The notes under the pieces were generated by a model. It saw only the letters and a program-made list of their open reading frames with translations. It was not told the DNA's origin and searched no databases. A DNA stretch of 64,000 nucleotides, taken from NCBI GenBank assembly GCA_965238025.1, contig OZ250162.1, forward strand, positions 868,001 through 932,000, in the 5' to 3' direction. The DNA comes from Pelagihabitans sp965238025. GTDB taxonomy: Bacteria > Bacteroidota > Bacteroidia > Flavobacteriales > Flavobacteriaceae. This document shows, in pieces, positions 8,818 to 18,536 of the stretch (position 1 is its first letter; every line of letters starts with the position of its first letter). The position numbers and the translations under genes are program-made.

Positions 8818-9435
8818 TTACAGCTCGGTCAATTGTATATTTCGCCACTTTACCTTAATTCCCCCACCATCATGAATCTGTAAAGCGATACCGCCTTCAC
8901 CTGCTCCAATTTTAGCATCGGTCAGGGTTATCATTTCGGTACCATTGAGCCAAGAGGTTATGGAGTCGCCTTGTACCCGTATTTTCATTTGATTCCACTC
9001 GCCCATTTTAAGGGCCTTGTCTTTTTCCGGTTCTGGTTTAATTAACCAACCCCGCCCATAGGACTCATAAACGCCGCCCGTATTACTCCCAGGAGGGGCA
9101 ACCTCTACCTGCCACCCACTTACCTTTGTTCCTTCGACTGTCGACCTAATAAACACGCCGCTATTGCCATTAGCTTCCTGTTTAAACTCCAAGGTCAGTT
9201 CAAAATCCTTGTAATGTGCGTTGGTGCCCAGATAGCCATATTGTTTATCTGGCCCACTCTCACAAATAAGTATCCCATCTTCAACATACCATAGTTCGGT
9301 GCCATAAGTTGTCCACTCATCCAGGTTTTCACCATTAAAGAGCTGCTTTTGGCTGCTTGTTGTTAGTTCTTGAGATGTAGTTTTACAAGACACGAAAAAC
9401 ACTGTAATCAATATAAGGAATAAGATATTTTTCAT
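8818..9435 (-). CDS. DUF1080 (3-keto-disaccharide hydrolase-like) lipoprotein
   Basis: A 205-residue protein starting MKNILFLILITVFFVSC, a lipoprotein signal with the lipidated Cys near residue 17. An in-frame upstream extension of 22 residues lacks signal character, so the ATG at 9435 is preferred. The body is a concanavalin-like DUF1080 domain: LFNGENLDEW, then DFELTLEFK, NSGVFIRS, GWQVEV, GVYESYGRGW and a C-terminal WRNIQL strand. The family is linked to carbohydrate binding or to cleavage of 3-keto-glycosides in the periplasm. No sugar-oxidising partner is adjacent, so the substrate is unknown. The convergent gene ends four bases away. Confidence 0.88.
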   Translation of the reverse strand: MKNILFLILITVFFVSCKTTSQELTTSSQKQLFNGENLDEWTTYGTELWYVEDGILICESGPDKQYGYLGTNAHYKDFELTLEFKQEANGNSGVFIRSTVEGTKVSGWQVEVAPPGSNTGGVYESYGRGWLIKPEPEKDKALKMGEWNQMKIRVQGDSITSWLNGTEMITLTDAKIGAGEGGIALQIHDGGGIKVKWRNIQLTEL

Positions 9436-9566
9436 TTTAAAGTACATTATAATGGAAAAAACAAAATTTGGCCCTAGCGGAAAATAGTCTTCTAGGCGCA
9501 TTAAAGAGATTTCCGTCCCTCCCTAACCGGCTGGCAGGTACACGGAAATGGAAAATAAAGCACTTC

Positions 9567-10007
9567 TTAATTGAACCACTGCCCCCAAGGAACGCGACTC
9601 AGAAAACATAATAGCCCTAGGCCGTAGAAAATAGCAATACTCTTAAATTTCTTTTTACCCTCCATAAACTTTTTATGTCGCGACCACCCTATGGTGATTA
9701 AAATAATGGCAATAATATTGACAAAAGGATGCTCTACCGCCAACAGACGCGATGGGGCATTGAGGCCGCCCATGCCCAAGGTTTGAATGGCTTTAAACCC
9801 ATTGGCAGATATAAAGAAAAGTATAAGCCCTACCACCAATTGTATATGCGCCAATATTAAGGTGAACAGGCTTAATCTAAAATCCTTCTGAGGGGTAAAC
9901 ATTTTATCCCCAAACCATCCCATAAGGGCGTTGGCCACTGCCAAAAACAATAGTGCTAAAACAATATAGGCCAAATAGGAATGGAGCGTAAGTATAACTT
10001 CGTACAT
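9567..10007 (-). CDS. Small four-helix membrane protein
   Basis: A 146-residue integral membrane protein with four hydrophobic helices: around HSYLAYIVLALLFLAVANAL, LFTLILAHIQLVVGLILFF, FVNIIAIILITIGW and IAIFYGLGLLCFLS. Conserved-looking His sit in the helices (LTLHSYL, ILAHIQL, AVEHPFV), the kind of arrangement that can bind heme in cytochrome-b-like proteins; that reading is speculative. Flavobacterial homologues usually carry no useful name. Start chosen at MYEVILTLHS (10007) because it leads straight into the first helix; an in-frame ATG eight codons upstream is possible. Confidence 0.75.
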   Translation of the reverse strand: MYEVILTLHSYLAYIVLALLFLAVANALMGWFGDKMFTPQKDFRLSLFTLILAHIQLVVGLILFFISANGFKAIQTLGMGGLNAPSRLLAVEHPFVNIIAIILITIGWSRHKKFMEGKKKFKSIAIFYGLGLLCFLSRVPWGQWFN

Positions 10008-10084
10008 GATAGTTGATTTATTTAGGTCCACGATTTCCCATGAACGACGATTTTAAATTGGATTAAATGTACTGATTTTTGAGC

Positions 10085-10116
10085 ATAAAAAAACCCCAAC
10101 TTATCGTTGGGGTTTA
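10085..10116 (-). terminator. Terminator of the Oar-like receptor gene
   Basis: AACCCCAAC / GTTGGGGTT stem with a short ATCG-type loop. On the minus strand it is followed by a T run, about 20 bases past the receptor stop at 10135. Confidence 0.8.
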
Positions 10117-10134
10117 AATATAATTATCAAAGGT

Positions 10135-13100
10135 TTAGTTAAAAATATAACGTAAACCTAATTGGGCTTGCCATCTAGAAGACTGGATACCAAAATCATC
10201 CAATTCCTCAATGTTTGGTGTACCGTCTGCATTAACAACTCCATCATTTATACTGAACACCGGAGTGTCACCAGTAGATACCGTTTGCAATGGGCTCACA
10301 TTGCTTCTAATAAATTTCTTTTGACCCCAGTCCTTGCTCAACAAGTTAGTGAAGTTGAAAACATCGGCAGAAATTTGAAACGTATGTTTTTTATCGCCCA
10401 TGTTTATAGAGAAGTCCTGAAGTACCTTAAGGTCTACTATATGGCTCCATGGTCCTCGAACCGCGTTGCGCTCCGCATACCCGCCTTGATTATCCTTTAA
10501 ATAGTCTATGCTATTGATAAAGGTCTCTAATCTGCTCCATTGGGCGGCCTGTTCGGCAGGGTCACCCGAAAGCGAAACCTCTGCTGCACTAGCGGGAATG
10601 TACATTAAAGCATTATCCCTTGAATCATCGTTTAAGAGGTCACGGCCTTCCCTATAGGTAAAACTATACGGGTTGCTCTGCGAGCCCTCATAGAACAATC
10701 CGAAAGTAGTCTTGATGTTGTCGCTCCATGCCAATTCATAGGATACATTTGCAGAAATCCTATTTCCTAAAGAAAAATCAGATCTGGTAACCGGTAGATC
10801 AGAGTTTTTACCATTAACGGTCTGTATGTTTCTCCATTGTGAACTGTTTTGTGAAGACGTACCGTCAAAAATTTTCTCTGATTCCCCAAAAGTATAAGAA
10901 ACCTGCCCTGAGAAACCATTAGTGAACGGCTTTCTTAAAGTAAAGGAAGCGTTATATGCATAGCCGCCACCTGTGTTAGAGGCCAAAATGATTCTGCCAT
11001 AGGTATCGTCAATTTCATCTCTTCTATTATAAAAAGGTCTGCTATCTGCTCCTGAATAACGCCCTTCAGGGCCTCTTAAGTTTAAGTTTTCGTAGTAAAT
11101 ATCGGTGATAACATCGGTATACAAGAAATCGGCAGAAGCAATCAATCCACCAAATGGTAACCGTTGATCAATCGCAACATTGTATTTCAATACCTGCGGT
11201 AGCATAAAGTCTTTGGCTAACAAATCGATATTTCCACCAACACCTCCTGAACCGGGAGCCGGATCTTCAAATTGGTTGTTGATATCAGCTACAAAGGGTT
11301 GTCCGAACTCAAAATTGAATCCTCCCGTAACACCATTATTATTATATGTACCTCCAGGCCATACCAATGGTAATCTAGATGTAAATATGCCTATACCACC
11401 TCTTACTTGCGTGGTACGATCACCTTTTACATCCCAGTTGAACCCGAGACGAGGAGCTATATGGGCGGCGGCAGTTATACTTTGGCCAACCCTAGCACCT
11501 TGTAAATCTTTACCAGCACTTCGCAACAGGCCTACGGTACGTGTATTAAAATCATCATTTACACTACCGTCATCCCAATAAGGAACATCAAATCGCAAAC
11601 CAATGGTGGCTTTAAAATTATCGGTCAGTTGAATGTCATCCTGAACATAGAAACCTGCCTGGAAGGTCTTAAAATCGGCAGAACCTGCTGATTCGTCACC
11701 TACGACCCCGTTACCTACCAAAGAATAACCATGCTGATATACATCGGCATCTTGACCGGTTAAGAATTGGTTAAGACCTGAAGACAAAAGATTGCCATCA
11801 TCATCAAACTGATCTTCAAAAGTATAGTCGCCATAGTTAAAGGCAAAAAATAGGTTTTTAATGCTTGCCCATTCTAAGTTTGCCCCTAAAGTAAAGGTAT
11901 GTTTACCGGAGTAGATTTCGAAATTATCAGAAATTGTGGTAACATCAGAATTCAATAGGTTGGCTGTAGAAAAAGGTTCTGCACCAAAGGATATTGTTCC
12001 CCCACCATCTTGAATATCAACAGTTGGAAAAGGGCCTCCGGAAGGATCTCTATCATCCCGTACACTGGTATAAGACACTACCAAGTTATTGGCATATTTG
12101 CTGCCAAAACTAGAGCTTAATTCCAAAGCGGTAGAATTTGTTGTTGTTATAAATTCTTCCGAACCGTTTATAAAACCAATATTTCTATTTCCAGAACTTC
12201 TCGCTTCAAGGTTATCACCTTTAACATAGCTATGTCTTAATGACAATTTATTACTGTCATTAATGTTCCAGTCTAACTTGGCTGTTAATTTGTTACTTAA
12301 AAGTGTTCGTGTATTGTTATTGAAAATTCCAGGATTGTATCCGTAGGTTGATTGCAAGAAGTTACTCAAGCCATCTATATCTGCCTGCGAAGCACGCCCG
12401 GTATAATTGCTGAAATTAAAGGGCTGTGGTGTTTCGTCGTCCTGACGCTCATAATTGACAAAGTAGAACAATTTATCCTTTATAATAGAACCGCCGGCTC
12501 TAACACCGTACGTTAAGGCCGTAAAGTCATCTAATTTTTGTCTAGACTCACCATCACCTACCAATGAAGGTGGTGTTTTTCCGGCAAGGCCTTGGTTTCT
12601 TATAAAGCCATAGGCAGAACCTTCGAAACTGTTGGTTCCTGATTTGGTGATCGCATTGATCGATCCACCAGAAAATCCAGATTGCCTAACATCAAAAGGG
12701 GCAATATTTACCTGGAAGGTTTCAATGGCATCCACTGAAAAGGGATTCACCCCTGTTTGACCCCCATTGGTACCTGAACCGGCAAGACCGAATACGTCAT
12801 TATTAACCGCACCATCTATATAGATAGCATTATAGCGGTTGTTCTGTCCGGCCAAGGAAATAGAAAATCCGTCGTTACCTTCAGTAATTTGTGCCTGAGG
12901 TGTGATTCTTACAAAATCTGCAATTGACCTGGATGCCGCTGGTAAGGTTGCGATATCCCTTTTTGATACGTTCGTTTCGGTTCCGGTTTTGTTTGACCCA
13001 AAGACCCCGGAAGACTGTGCCGTAACAACAACTTCCTCCAGTGCAGTAGCTGAATCTGCCATTTTTGCATTGACTCTTTCGGTAATACCTAGGTTAAGGT

Positions 13101-13380
13101 TGACCCCTTCCCTAACAAAATCCTGAAATCCAACATAGCTTATGGCTATTCTGTATGGGCCCCCAACCCTCATGTTGGCAATACGATAATAACCGTCGTA
13201 ATCTGTAATTGCACCATAAGTGGTTCCCGATGGAACATGGACCGCAACAACATTCGCACCCAATAAGGGCTCGGATGACGTGTCAGTTACCTGACCTCCT
13301 AACGATGAAGTGGTAACCCCCTGTGAAAAAGCAACGGCGGTCATTAAAAACGCAACCATTGCGAAGTAGACTTTTTTCAT
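10135..13380 (-). CDS. Oar-like TonB-dependent receptor
   Basis: A 1081-residue outer-membrane protein. Signal MKKVYFAMVAFLMTAVAFSQ; a carboxypeptidase-regulatory-like domain at ~25-115 (GGQVTDTSSEPLLGANVVAV, YRIAISYVGF); a plug at ~130-250 (RSIADFVRITPQA, NNRYNAIYIDGAVNND, GFSGGSINAITKSGTN); then a long barrel ending WQAQLGLRYIFN. The plug wording is typical of the Oar family, first named from Myxococcus and common in Bacteroidota. Oar members have been tied to protein or large-substrate import and adhesion, but the ligand here is unknown. No SusD gene is adjacent. It has its own upstream gap of 158 bases and a downstream terminator, so it is a single-gene unit. Confidence 0.92.
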   Translation of the reverse strand: MKKVYFAMVAFLMTAVAFSQGVTTSSLGGQVTDTSSEPLLGANVVAVHVPSGTTYGAITDYDGYYRIANMRVGGPYRIAISYVGFQDFVREGVNLNLGITERVNAKMADSATALEEVVVTAQSSGVFGSNKTGTETNVSKRDIATLPAASRSIADFVRITPQAQITEGNDGFSISLAGQNNRYNAIYIDGAVNNDVFGLAGSGTNGGQTGVNPFSVDAIETFQVNIAPFDVRQSGFSGGSINAITKSGTNSFEGSAYGFIRNQGLAGKTPPSLVGDGESRQKLDDFTALTYGVRAGGSIIKDKLFYFVNYERQDDETPQPFNFSNYTGRASQADIDGLSNFLQSTYGYNPGIFNNNTRTLLSNKLTAKLDWNINDSNKLSLRHSYVKGDNLEARSSGNRNIGFINGSEEFITTTNSTALELSSSFGSKYANNLVVSYTSVRDDRDPSGGPFPTVDIQDGGGTISFGAEPFSTANLLNSDVTTISDNFEIYSGKHTFTLGANLEWASIKNLFFAFNYGDYTFEDQFDDDGNLLSSGLNQFLTGQDADVYQHGYSLVGNGVVGDESAGSADFKTFQAGFYVQDDIQLTDNFKATIGLRFDVPYWDDGSVNDDFNTRTVGLLRSAGKDLQGARVGQSITAAAHIAPRLGFNWDVKGDRTTQVRGGIGIFTSRLPLVWPGGTYNNNGVTGGFNFEFGQPFVADINNQFEDPAPGSGGVGGNIDLLAKDFMLPQVLKYNVAIDQRLPFGGLIASADFLYTDVITDIYYENLNLRGPEGRYSGADSRPFYNRRDEIDDTYGRIILASNTGGGYAYNASFTLRKPFTNGFSGQVSYTFGESEKIFDGTSSQNSSQWRNIQTVNGKNSDLPVTRSDFSLGNRISANVSYELAWSDNIKTTFGLFYEGSQSNPYSFTYREGRDLLNDDSRDNALMYIPASAAEVSLSGDPAEQAAQWSRLETFINSIDYLKDNQGGYAERNAVRGPWSHIVDLKVLQDFSINMGDKKHTFQISADVFNFTNLLSKDWGQKKFIRSNVSPLQTVSTGDTPVFSINDGVVNADGTPNIEELDDFGIQSSRWQAQLGLRYIFN

Positions 13381-13538
13381 GTGTTCTGTGTTTTGTTTTA
13401 GTTATAAGTTTGTGCAAAAATGATGTTTTTCTTATTCCCTCAGGTTAAGACAACATTAATTTTTGCAACAGGCGAATTTAACACAAAATTGGCATAAAAA
13501 CCATGAAAAAAGAGGAAGTTATTAGACTTTATTAAAAA

Positions 13539-15182
13539 TTAATATTTGTTCTTAAAAGCTTGCAAAAGCTGTAAGGTTGAACCATCGTGATTACCGATAT
13601 CCGAATTTTGGATATCTTTCAAGGTATTACCTGCGAGTTGTTTCCCTAACTCAACGCCCCATTGATCATAGCTAAAGATGTTCCAAATTACCCCTTGAAC
13701 GAAAATTTTATGTTCGTAAAGAGCGATCAGCGCGCCTAGACTTTTTGGAGTAAGGCGGTCTATGAGAATGGTATTCGTTGGTTTGTTCCCCTCGAAAACC
13801 TTAAACGGAAGTAATTGTTCCAAGCCCTCTTTTGGCATTTCCTTTGTTTCCAACTCCTTGCGCACTTCTGCCGCCGTCTTCCCATTCATAAGGGCCTCGG
13901 TCTGAGCGAAGAAATTTGCCATCAATTTGTTGTGATGATCGGTTTCACCATAAAGCGATTTTTTAAATCCAATAAAATCTGCAGGTATTATTTTTGTGCC
14001 CTGATGAATCAGCTGAAAAAATGCGTGTTGCGAATTGGTTCCCGGCTCCCCCCATATGATGGTACCTGTTTGATAGCCGACCCGTTGTCCGTTCCTGTCA
14101 ACACTTTTACCGTTACTCTCCATAATACCTTGTTGTAAATAAGCAGAAAATCTGCTTAGGTATTGGGTATATGGAATAACGGCCTCTGTTTCTGCGTCAT
14201 AAAAGTTATTGTACCATATACTTAAGAGGGACAACACCACGGGGATGTTCTGGTCAAAATCGGCAGATTTAAAGTGTTCATCCATTTCATTGGCGCCCAT
14301 TAGCAGTAAGTCGAAGTTTTCATAACCTACGGCCAATGCGATCGATAGCCCTACGGCGCTCCAAAGCGAGAAACGGCCTCCGACCCAATCCCACATCGGG
14401 AAAACGTTTTCCTTGGCGATACCGAACTCGGCGATTTTTTCTGCATTGGTAGATACTGCCGCAAAGTGTTTGGCAATATCAGTCTGCGACCCATAGTTTA
14501 GAAACCATTTTTTAATGGTCGTGGCATTACTTAAGGTTTCTTGGGTGGTAAAGGTTTTTGATACGACAACGAACAGCGTGGTCTCTGGATCCAATTCTTT
14601 CAGAACCTCCTGTACATGATCCCCATCGACATTACTTACAAAATGTACTTTTAAATGGTTTTTGTAGAACTTTAAGGCCTCGGTAACCATTGCAGGGCCT
14701 AAATCGGAACCCCCGATACCAATATTTACCACATCGGTAAAGGCCTTTCCGGTATAGCCTTTGCTTTTCCCAGAAATTATAGCTTCTGTAAAATGTTTAA
14801 TATGTGCCTTTACCCCATATACCTCGGGAACCACATTATTGCCATTCACCAAAACGCCGTCCGATTTTTTTGCCCTGAGCGCAGTGTGCAATACAGCGCG
14901 ACCTTCAGTACGGTTTATGATGTCTCCATCAAAATAGGCCTTAATGGCATCCTTTAATTTTACTTCTTCGGCCAATTGCAAGAGCAATCGAACGGTTTCG
15001 TCGGTAATCCTATTTTTAGAATAATCGACCAAAAAGTCGTTCCAATGTAAGCTAAAGTTTTTAGCCCGGTCGGCATCGGTAGCAAATAGTTCTTTAAGGT
15101 GACTGCCTTTTGTGGCGGTATAGTGTTTTTGAAGTTTTTTCCAAGTTTCTGTAGTGGTAGGGTCGGTGTTCTCTAGCGACAT
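13539..15182 (-). CDS. pgi: Glucose-6-phosphate isomerase
   Basis: Cytosolic enzyme interconverting glucose 6-phosphate and fructose 6-phosphate. At 547 residues it matches the usual long bacterial form. Signature stretches are NIGIGGSDLGPAM, FVVVSKTFTTQET, DWVGGRFSLWSAVGL (family signature), WGEPGTNSQHAF with the catalytic His, and EHKIFVQGVIWNIFSYDQWG near the C-terminus with the catalytic Lys. Its ATG directly follows the stop of the M23 peptidase gene with no gap, and that gene overlaps the tryptophan dioxygenase gene, so all three are probably co-transcribed. pgi is the last gene of the operon. Confidence 0.98.
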   Translation of the reverse strand: MSLENTDPTTTETWKKLQKHYTATKGSHLKELFATDADRAKNFSLHWNDFLVDYSKNRITDETVRLLLQLAEEVKLKDAIKAYFDGDIINRTEGRAVLHTALRAKKSDGVLVNGNNVVPEVYGVKAHIKHFTEAIISGKSKGYTGKAFTDVVNIGIGGSDLGPAMVTEALKFYKNHLKVHFVSNVDGDHVQEVLKELDPETTLFVVVSKTFTTQETLSNATTIKKWFLNYGSQTDIAKHFAAVSTNAEKIAEFGIAKENVFPMWDWVGGRFSLWSAVGLSIALAVGYENFDLLLMGANEMDEHFKSADFDQNIPVVLSLLSIWYNNFYDAETEAVIPYTQYLSRFSAYLQQGIMESNGKSVDRNGQRVGYQTGTIIWGEPGTNSQHAFFQLIHQGTKIIPADFIGFKKSLYGETDHHNKLMANFFAQTEALMNGKTAAEVRKELETKEMPKEGLEQLLPFKVFEGNKPTNTILIDRLTPKSLGALIALYEHKIFVQGVIWNIFSYDQWGVELGKQLAGNTLKDIQNSDIGNHDGSTLQLLQAFKNKY

Positions 15183-16478
15183 TTATTCTTCGAATTCTAT
15201 AGCGGTTAATATCTCTTTTGCAGGCGTCTCAATATACTCGATGCAATCCAGTTGTTTTTTCTTGGGGTTTACAAATTCGAAGTAGTCGGGTCGTAGTGCT
15301 TCTGCCAAAGGCTCGGCCTTGGGAAGGTCTTCCCGGAGCGGGTCTACTTGCCGGCCATTTTTCCAAAAACGATAACAAACGTGGGGGCCTCCTGTATTTC
15401 CTGTCATCCCGATCCAACCGATAACATCTCCCTGGCGAACATGTTCTCCTCTTTTTACCTTTTGTTTTCTCATATGAAGGTATTGAGTACTGTAGGTTCC
15501 ATTATGCCGTATTTTCACATACCTGCCATTACCCCTTTTTCGGGTTGATTCCGAAACTATACCATCTGCTGTTGCCAAAATAGGTGTGCCGACAGGTGCC
15601 GCATAATCGGTGCCTTTATGAGGCCTGACCTTGTAGCCATAATACCGTATTCTTCTCTTTAAGTTATACCTAGACGACATCCTTCCAAACTTTAAGGGTG
15701 CACGCAAGAAGGTTCTTCTTAAATTATTGGCCTCTTCATCATAATAATCAACTAAACTTTTTAGCGAATCATTTTCGTAGGCAAAGGCATAAATGGGCTT
15801 TCCATTGTGTTCAAAGTAAGCCGCCTCTATAGGTTCAGCTCCCGCATAAATGGAATCATTAATGAATTTTTCTTTATAGATGACCTTGAATTTGTCCCCT
15901 TTTTGAAGTTTGAAAAAATCAACAGTCCAGGCATAGACTTCTGAAAGGTTGTTGGTTACGTTATAGTCTATCCCTTGCGCCAAAATAGCCTCCGACAAAG
16001 ATGTTTCTATTACCCCAGACGCTTCGCGCTCAACGTATTTTACATCTTTCTTATCCCTATAGGCGGTAACACTGTCCCTTAAATCAACCACCGTATAATT
16101 AATAGCATCGTTTTCATATATAAATATCTGAGCAATTTCAGAGGTGTCTTTGGATTGTAATATCATATATGGGTTCCCCACTCTAATCTTTCTTGCATCG
16201 AAAGTGTCCTGAAAGTCTTGGGAAATCTTTGCAATTTTAGGGTAATCTACCTTATGTAAAAGCATGAGTTCCCCGAAACTGTCCCCTCTTCTTACGGTAT
16301 CGTATTTCACTTTATAATTGTCAAGTTCGAAACCGAATTGTTTTGTGATAACTTTCTTCTCTAAAGGTTCTGTTTGGGCTATTTCACCATCAACCGTAGC
16401 TTTGGTGCCATTATCATCCTTGCAGGAAGCGATCAATAACAATAAAAATAGAACGCCTATATACTTACTCATGGTCAA
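15183..16478 (-). CDS. M23-family peptidoglycan peptidase, lipoprotein
   Basis: A 431-residue envelope protein with a lipobox (LLLLIASCKDDNG, Cys near 19). The middle holds a LysM-like or OapA-like segment (YDTVRRGDSFGELML), and the C-terminal third a lysostaphin-type M23 domain: PHKGTDYAAPVGTP has the His and Asp zinc ligands and VKIRHNGTYSTQYLHM the next His. The last zinc motif, normally HxH, reads PHVCYRF here, so Cys replaces the final His. It may cleave or bind cell-wall crosslinks. The start ATG overlaps the dioxygenase stop as ATGA, suggesting translational coupling. Confidence 0.9.
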   Translation of the reverse strand: MTMSKYIGVLFLLLLIASCKDDNGTKATVDGEIAQTEPLEKKVITKQFGFELDNYKVKYDTVRRGDSFGELMLLHKVDYPKIAKISQDFQDTFDARKIRVGNPYMILQSKDTSEIAQIFIYENDAINYTVVDLRDSVTAYRDKKDVKYVEREASGVIETSLSEAILAQGIDYNVTNNLSEVYAWTVDFFKLQKGDKFKVIYKEKFINDSIYAGAEPIEAAYFEHNGKPIYAFAYENDSLKSLVDYYDEEANNLRRTFLRAPLKFGRMSSRYNLKRRIRYYGYKVRPHKGTDYAAPVGTPILATADGIVSESTRKRGNGRYVKIRHNGTYSTQYLHMRKQKVKRGEHVRQGDVIGWIGMTGNTGGPHVCYRFWKNGRQVDPLREDLPKAEPLAEALRPDYFEFVNPKKKQLDCIEYIETPAKEILTAIEFEE

Positions 16479-17443
16479 TCTTCTCTTTTTTTGGGGTTAA
16501 AGATATGGTCTACCCATTGTTTTCCCCAATCATTTAACTCTTGTTTTGAATACAATTTTGGAAAAAAGACGACTTTTTGAAAACTGGGCGGCAGATATTC
16601 TTTCCAGTTAGTGCCCCCGGTTGCTTCAATTTCGCCCTTATCCTTGCCTAAATAACGGTGGGCAGAACCCATATGCATTAAAGGCCAATTCACATTTGCG
16701 TTAATATCTAGTTTCTTTAACGCCGCTATTAATTCTTTATTATCTTGTTTTTCCTGAGGTAATTGTAAGAATTTATGGTAGATGTTGCTGTTTTCCACTT
16801 GTTTAGCGATTCGTATCAAACGAGGGGTGTAGCGGTATTCAAATTGTTTTAAGGTTAAGGTTTTATCCCCTGTGGCCTTATCCGTAGCGCCATTTTTCCA
16901 ATAAATGTGCTCATATAGTTCTTCTATGCTATGGCTTTCGGAGTACTCTTCCCTAACGGTCCAATGCACTAAATTCTCCATGGGCGTCGCGTAAATTTCA
17001 ATCATTCTATACTGGGCCGATTGAAATCCGCTGGCGGGCAACAACGCCATTCGGTATTGCAGGAATTGTTGACGTTCCATGCCTTTGATCATTATACTAA
17101 AAGAGGCAATGAGCGTTTCATAGTAGCTATTTATACGCCTCGCTTTCTCTATAAAAAAGTCTACGCTTTGCGATTTGTCATCAACAATTTGCTTCTGTTC
17201 ATGTATTATAAGCTTAAAATAAAGCTCCGTAATCTGATGGTACATGATAAAAATTTCCTCATCTGGAAAGTGAGTACGTGGAACCTGAATACTCAAAAGG
17301 GTGTCTAAGTGAATATAGTCCCAATAGGTGAGGTAACGTTGATACAAAAGCCCGTCTAGGTAAGCACTTAAATCTTGGCCGGAATCTTTATATTTTTCTT
17401 GAAGCTTTAAGATTTGGGAATCTATATGCTCTTTGTTGTCCAT
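16475..17443 (-). CDS. Tryptophan 2,3-dioxygenase family protein
   Basis: A 322-residue cytosolic heme dioxygenase family member, opening the indole ring of tryptophan to N-formylkynurenine. Recognisable motifs are IMYHQITELYFKLI (distal His region), LLPASGFQSAQYRMIE, and LMHMGSAHRYLGK, which carries the proximal heme His. It is slightly longer than the usual ~280-residue bacterial enzyme. No kynureninase or formamidase is nearby, so the rest of the kynurenine pathway must be elsewhere if it exists. It leads the operon with the M23 peptidase and pgi. The DUF3108 gene lies 161 bases upstream on the same strand, with 4-hydroxyphenylpyruvate dioxygenase beyond it. Confidence 0.92.
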   Translation of the reverse strand: MDNKEHIDSQILKLQEKYKDSGQDLSAYLDGLLYQRYLTYWDYIHLDTLLSIQVPRTHFPDEEIFIMYHQITELYFKLIIHEQKQIVDDKSQSVDFFIEKARRINSYYETLIASFSIMIKGMERQQFLQYRMALLPASGFQSAQYRMIEIYATPMENLVHWTVREEYSESHSIEELYEHIYWKNGATDKATGDKTLTLKQFEYRYTPRLIRIAKQVENSNIYHKFLQLPQEKQDNKELIAALKKLDINANVNWPLMHMGSAHRYLGKDKGEIEATGGTNWKEYLPPSFQKVVFFPKLYSKQELNDWGKQWVDHIFNPKKRED

Positions 17444-17604
17444 TTGAACGTAATGTAATTATTGCTATTCTGTTTACTTAATTTCCATTATGGCCTTTCT
17501 CTGAAGAAGCAAAAGATATACAGGCTTAGCCCTGGTCGAAAATTACGGCCTTCAGAAAATAAAAAGAACTGTGAAAATAGTAAATGAATTTAGCAATAAC
17601 CTTA

Positions 17605-18396
17605 CTAATCCATAATTATTTTAAATTGATGCTTAAGCCCGTTGTAGGCGTCTAAATCTGCCTTTATAGAACCAACTGCTAAATCTGCTTTAATCCTAAT
17701 GGGAATTCTATTCTTATCTGTTGAAACCCATAGTGAAAGGCTTTCTTTTTCCTTGAAAACCCTTCCGGATTGTACCAAGGGCCTGAATTTATAACATTCC
17801 ACTTTACCGAACTTTGTTTTTACGACCTCGGTTCCCAAGTATTTTAACTTAAAATTGAAAACACCATCATCATCGTATAACATTTTTAGAGTAACAGCCT
17901 CGCCCTCAACAAGATTTTTATCGTCGTAATTGTTTCTTAAGAAATAAAATCCTGAAATAAGGTCTTGAATGCTATCCTGTAGCTCAAAATTGTACTTTTT
18001 CTTATTCTTTTTGTCATTAAGTTCGGCCTTATCTTTCTTATGGTCGAAGTTAATTTCGACATCCTTGGTGTATCCGCCTTCATTTATTTTTCTGATAAAC
18101 CTATATGGTTTGCCATCTTCCTTATCAAAATAGCTTTCATAGGTGTCGTCTACCTTAAAAAAAATACTTGCCCACCCCGTGGTTTTTCCCTTGCCCACCA
18201 CATGATAGACGGGAACTCCATCAACCTTATCCGATTTTACGTGAAGTGTTGCATAACTTGCATTCAACATACCATAGTGCATCCTGAATTTTAGCCATTC
18301 CCCTGGATTAAAAACAGATTCTGTCTTATCTCCTCCGTTTTGGGCAGATAGCAGCTGACCCGCTACCAAAAACAGTATAATGTATATCTTTTTCAT
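17605..18396 (-). CDS. DUF3108 domain protein, exported
   Basis: A 263-residue protein starting MKKIYIILFLVAGQLLSAQ, a clear Sec signal peptide; an in-frame upstream start would add nine residues without signal character. The mature part is a DUF3108 beta-rich domain: FNPGEWLKFRMHYGMLNASYA, YHVVGKGKTTGW, ISGFYFLRNN, and LSLWVSTDKNRIPIRI, ending LDAYNGLK. The family is periplasmic with no proven activity; a lipid- or polysaccharide-related role has been suggested from its barrel-like fold. In flavobacteria it often sits beside aromatic amino acid catabolism genes, as here, possibly by conserved order rather than function. Confidence 0.87.
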   Translation of the reverse strand: MKKIYIILFLVAGQLLSAQNGGDKTESVFNPGEWLKFRMHYGMLNASYATLHVKSDKVDGVPVYHVVGKGKTTGWASIFFKVDDTYESYFDKEDGKPYRFIRKINEGGYTKDVEINFDHKKDKAELNDKKNKKKYNFELQDSIQDLISGFYFLRNNYDDKNLVEGEAVTLKMLYDDDGVFNFKLKYLGTEVVKTKFGKVECYKFRPLVQSGRVFKEKESLSLWVSTDKNRIPIRIKADLAVGSIKADLDAYNGLKHQFKIIMD

Positions 18397-18506
18397 AAGT
18401 TTTAATCGTCGTAAAATTAACAAATTGGTCTATACGACCTGCTTTACCTTTGTTAATAAAACAATTTTTGTTCCAAAGTATTGTGCGCCTCGTTAAACAG
18501 CACAAA

Positions 18507-18535
18507 AAAAGCCTCGATGTTACATCGAGGCTTTT
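18507..18535. terminator. Strong stem-loop, possible terminator
   Basis: 14-base arms around AAGCCTCGATGT / ACATCGAGGCTT. The minus-strand side ends in a run of seven T, so it could terminate transcripts reading leftward from the 4-hydroxyphenylpyruvate dioxygenase gene, 190 bases upstream. On the plus strand the tail is only TTTTCC. Confidence 0.6.
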
Positions 18536-18536
18536 C

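Noticed and set aside
9510..9551. A hairpin (ATTTCCGT / ACGGAAAT) between the DUF1080 and membrane-protein genes
   Set aside because: No T run on either strand and no matching copy in the window, so neither terminator nor repeat could be supported.
10162..10500. Antisense frame inside the Oar-like receptor gene
   Set aside because: Shadow of a strongly supported TonB-dependent receptor.
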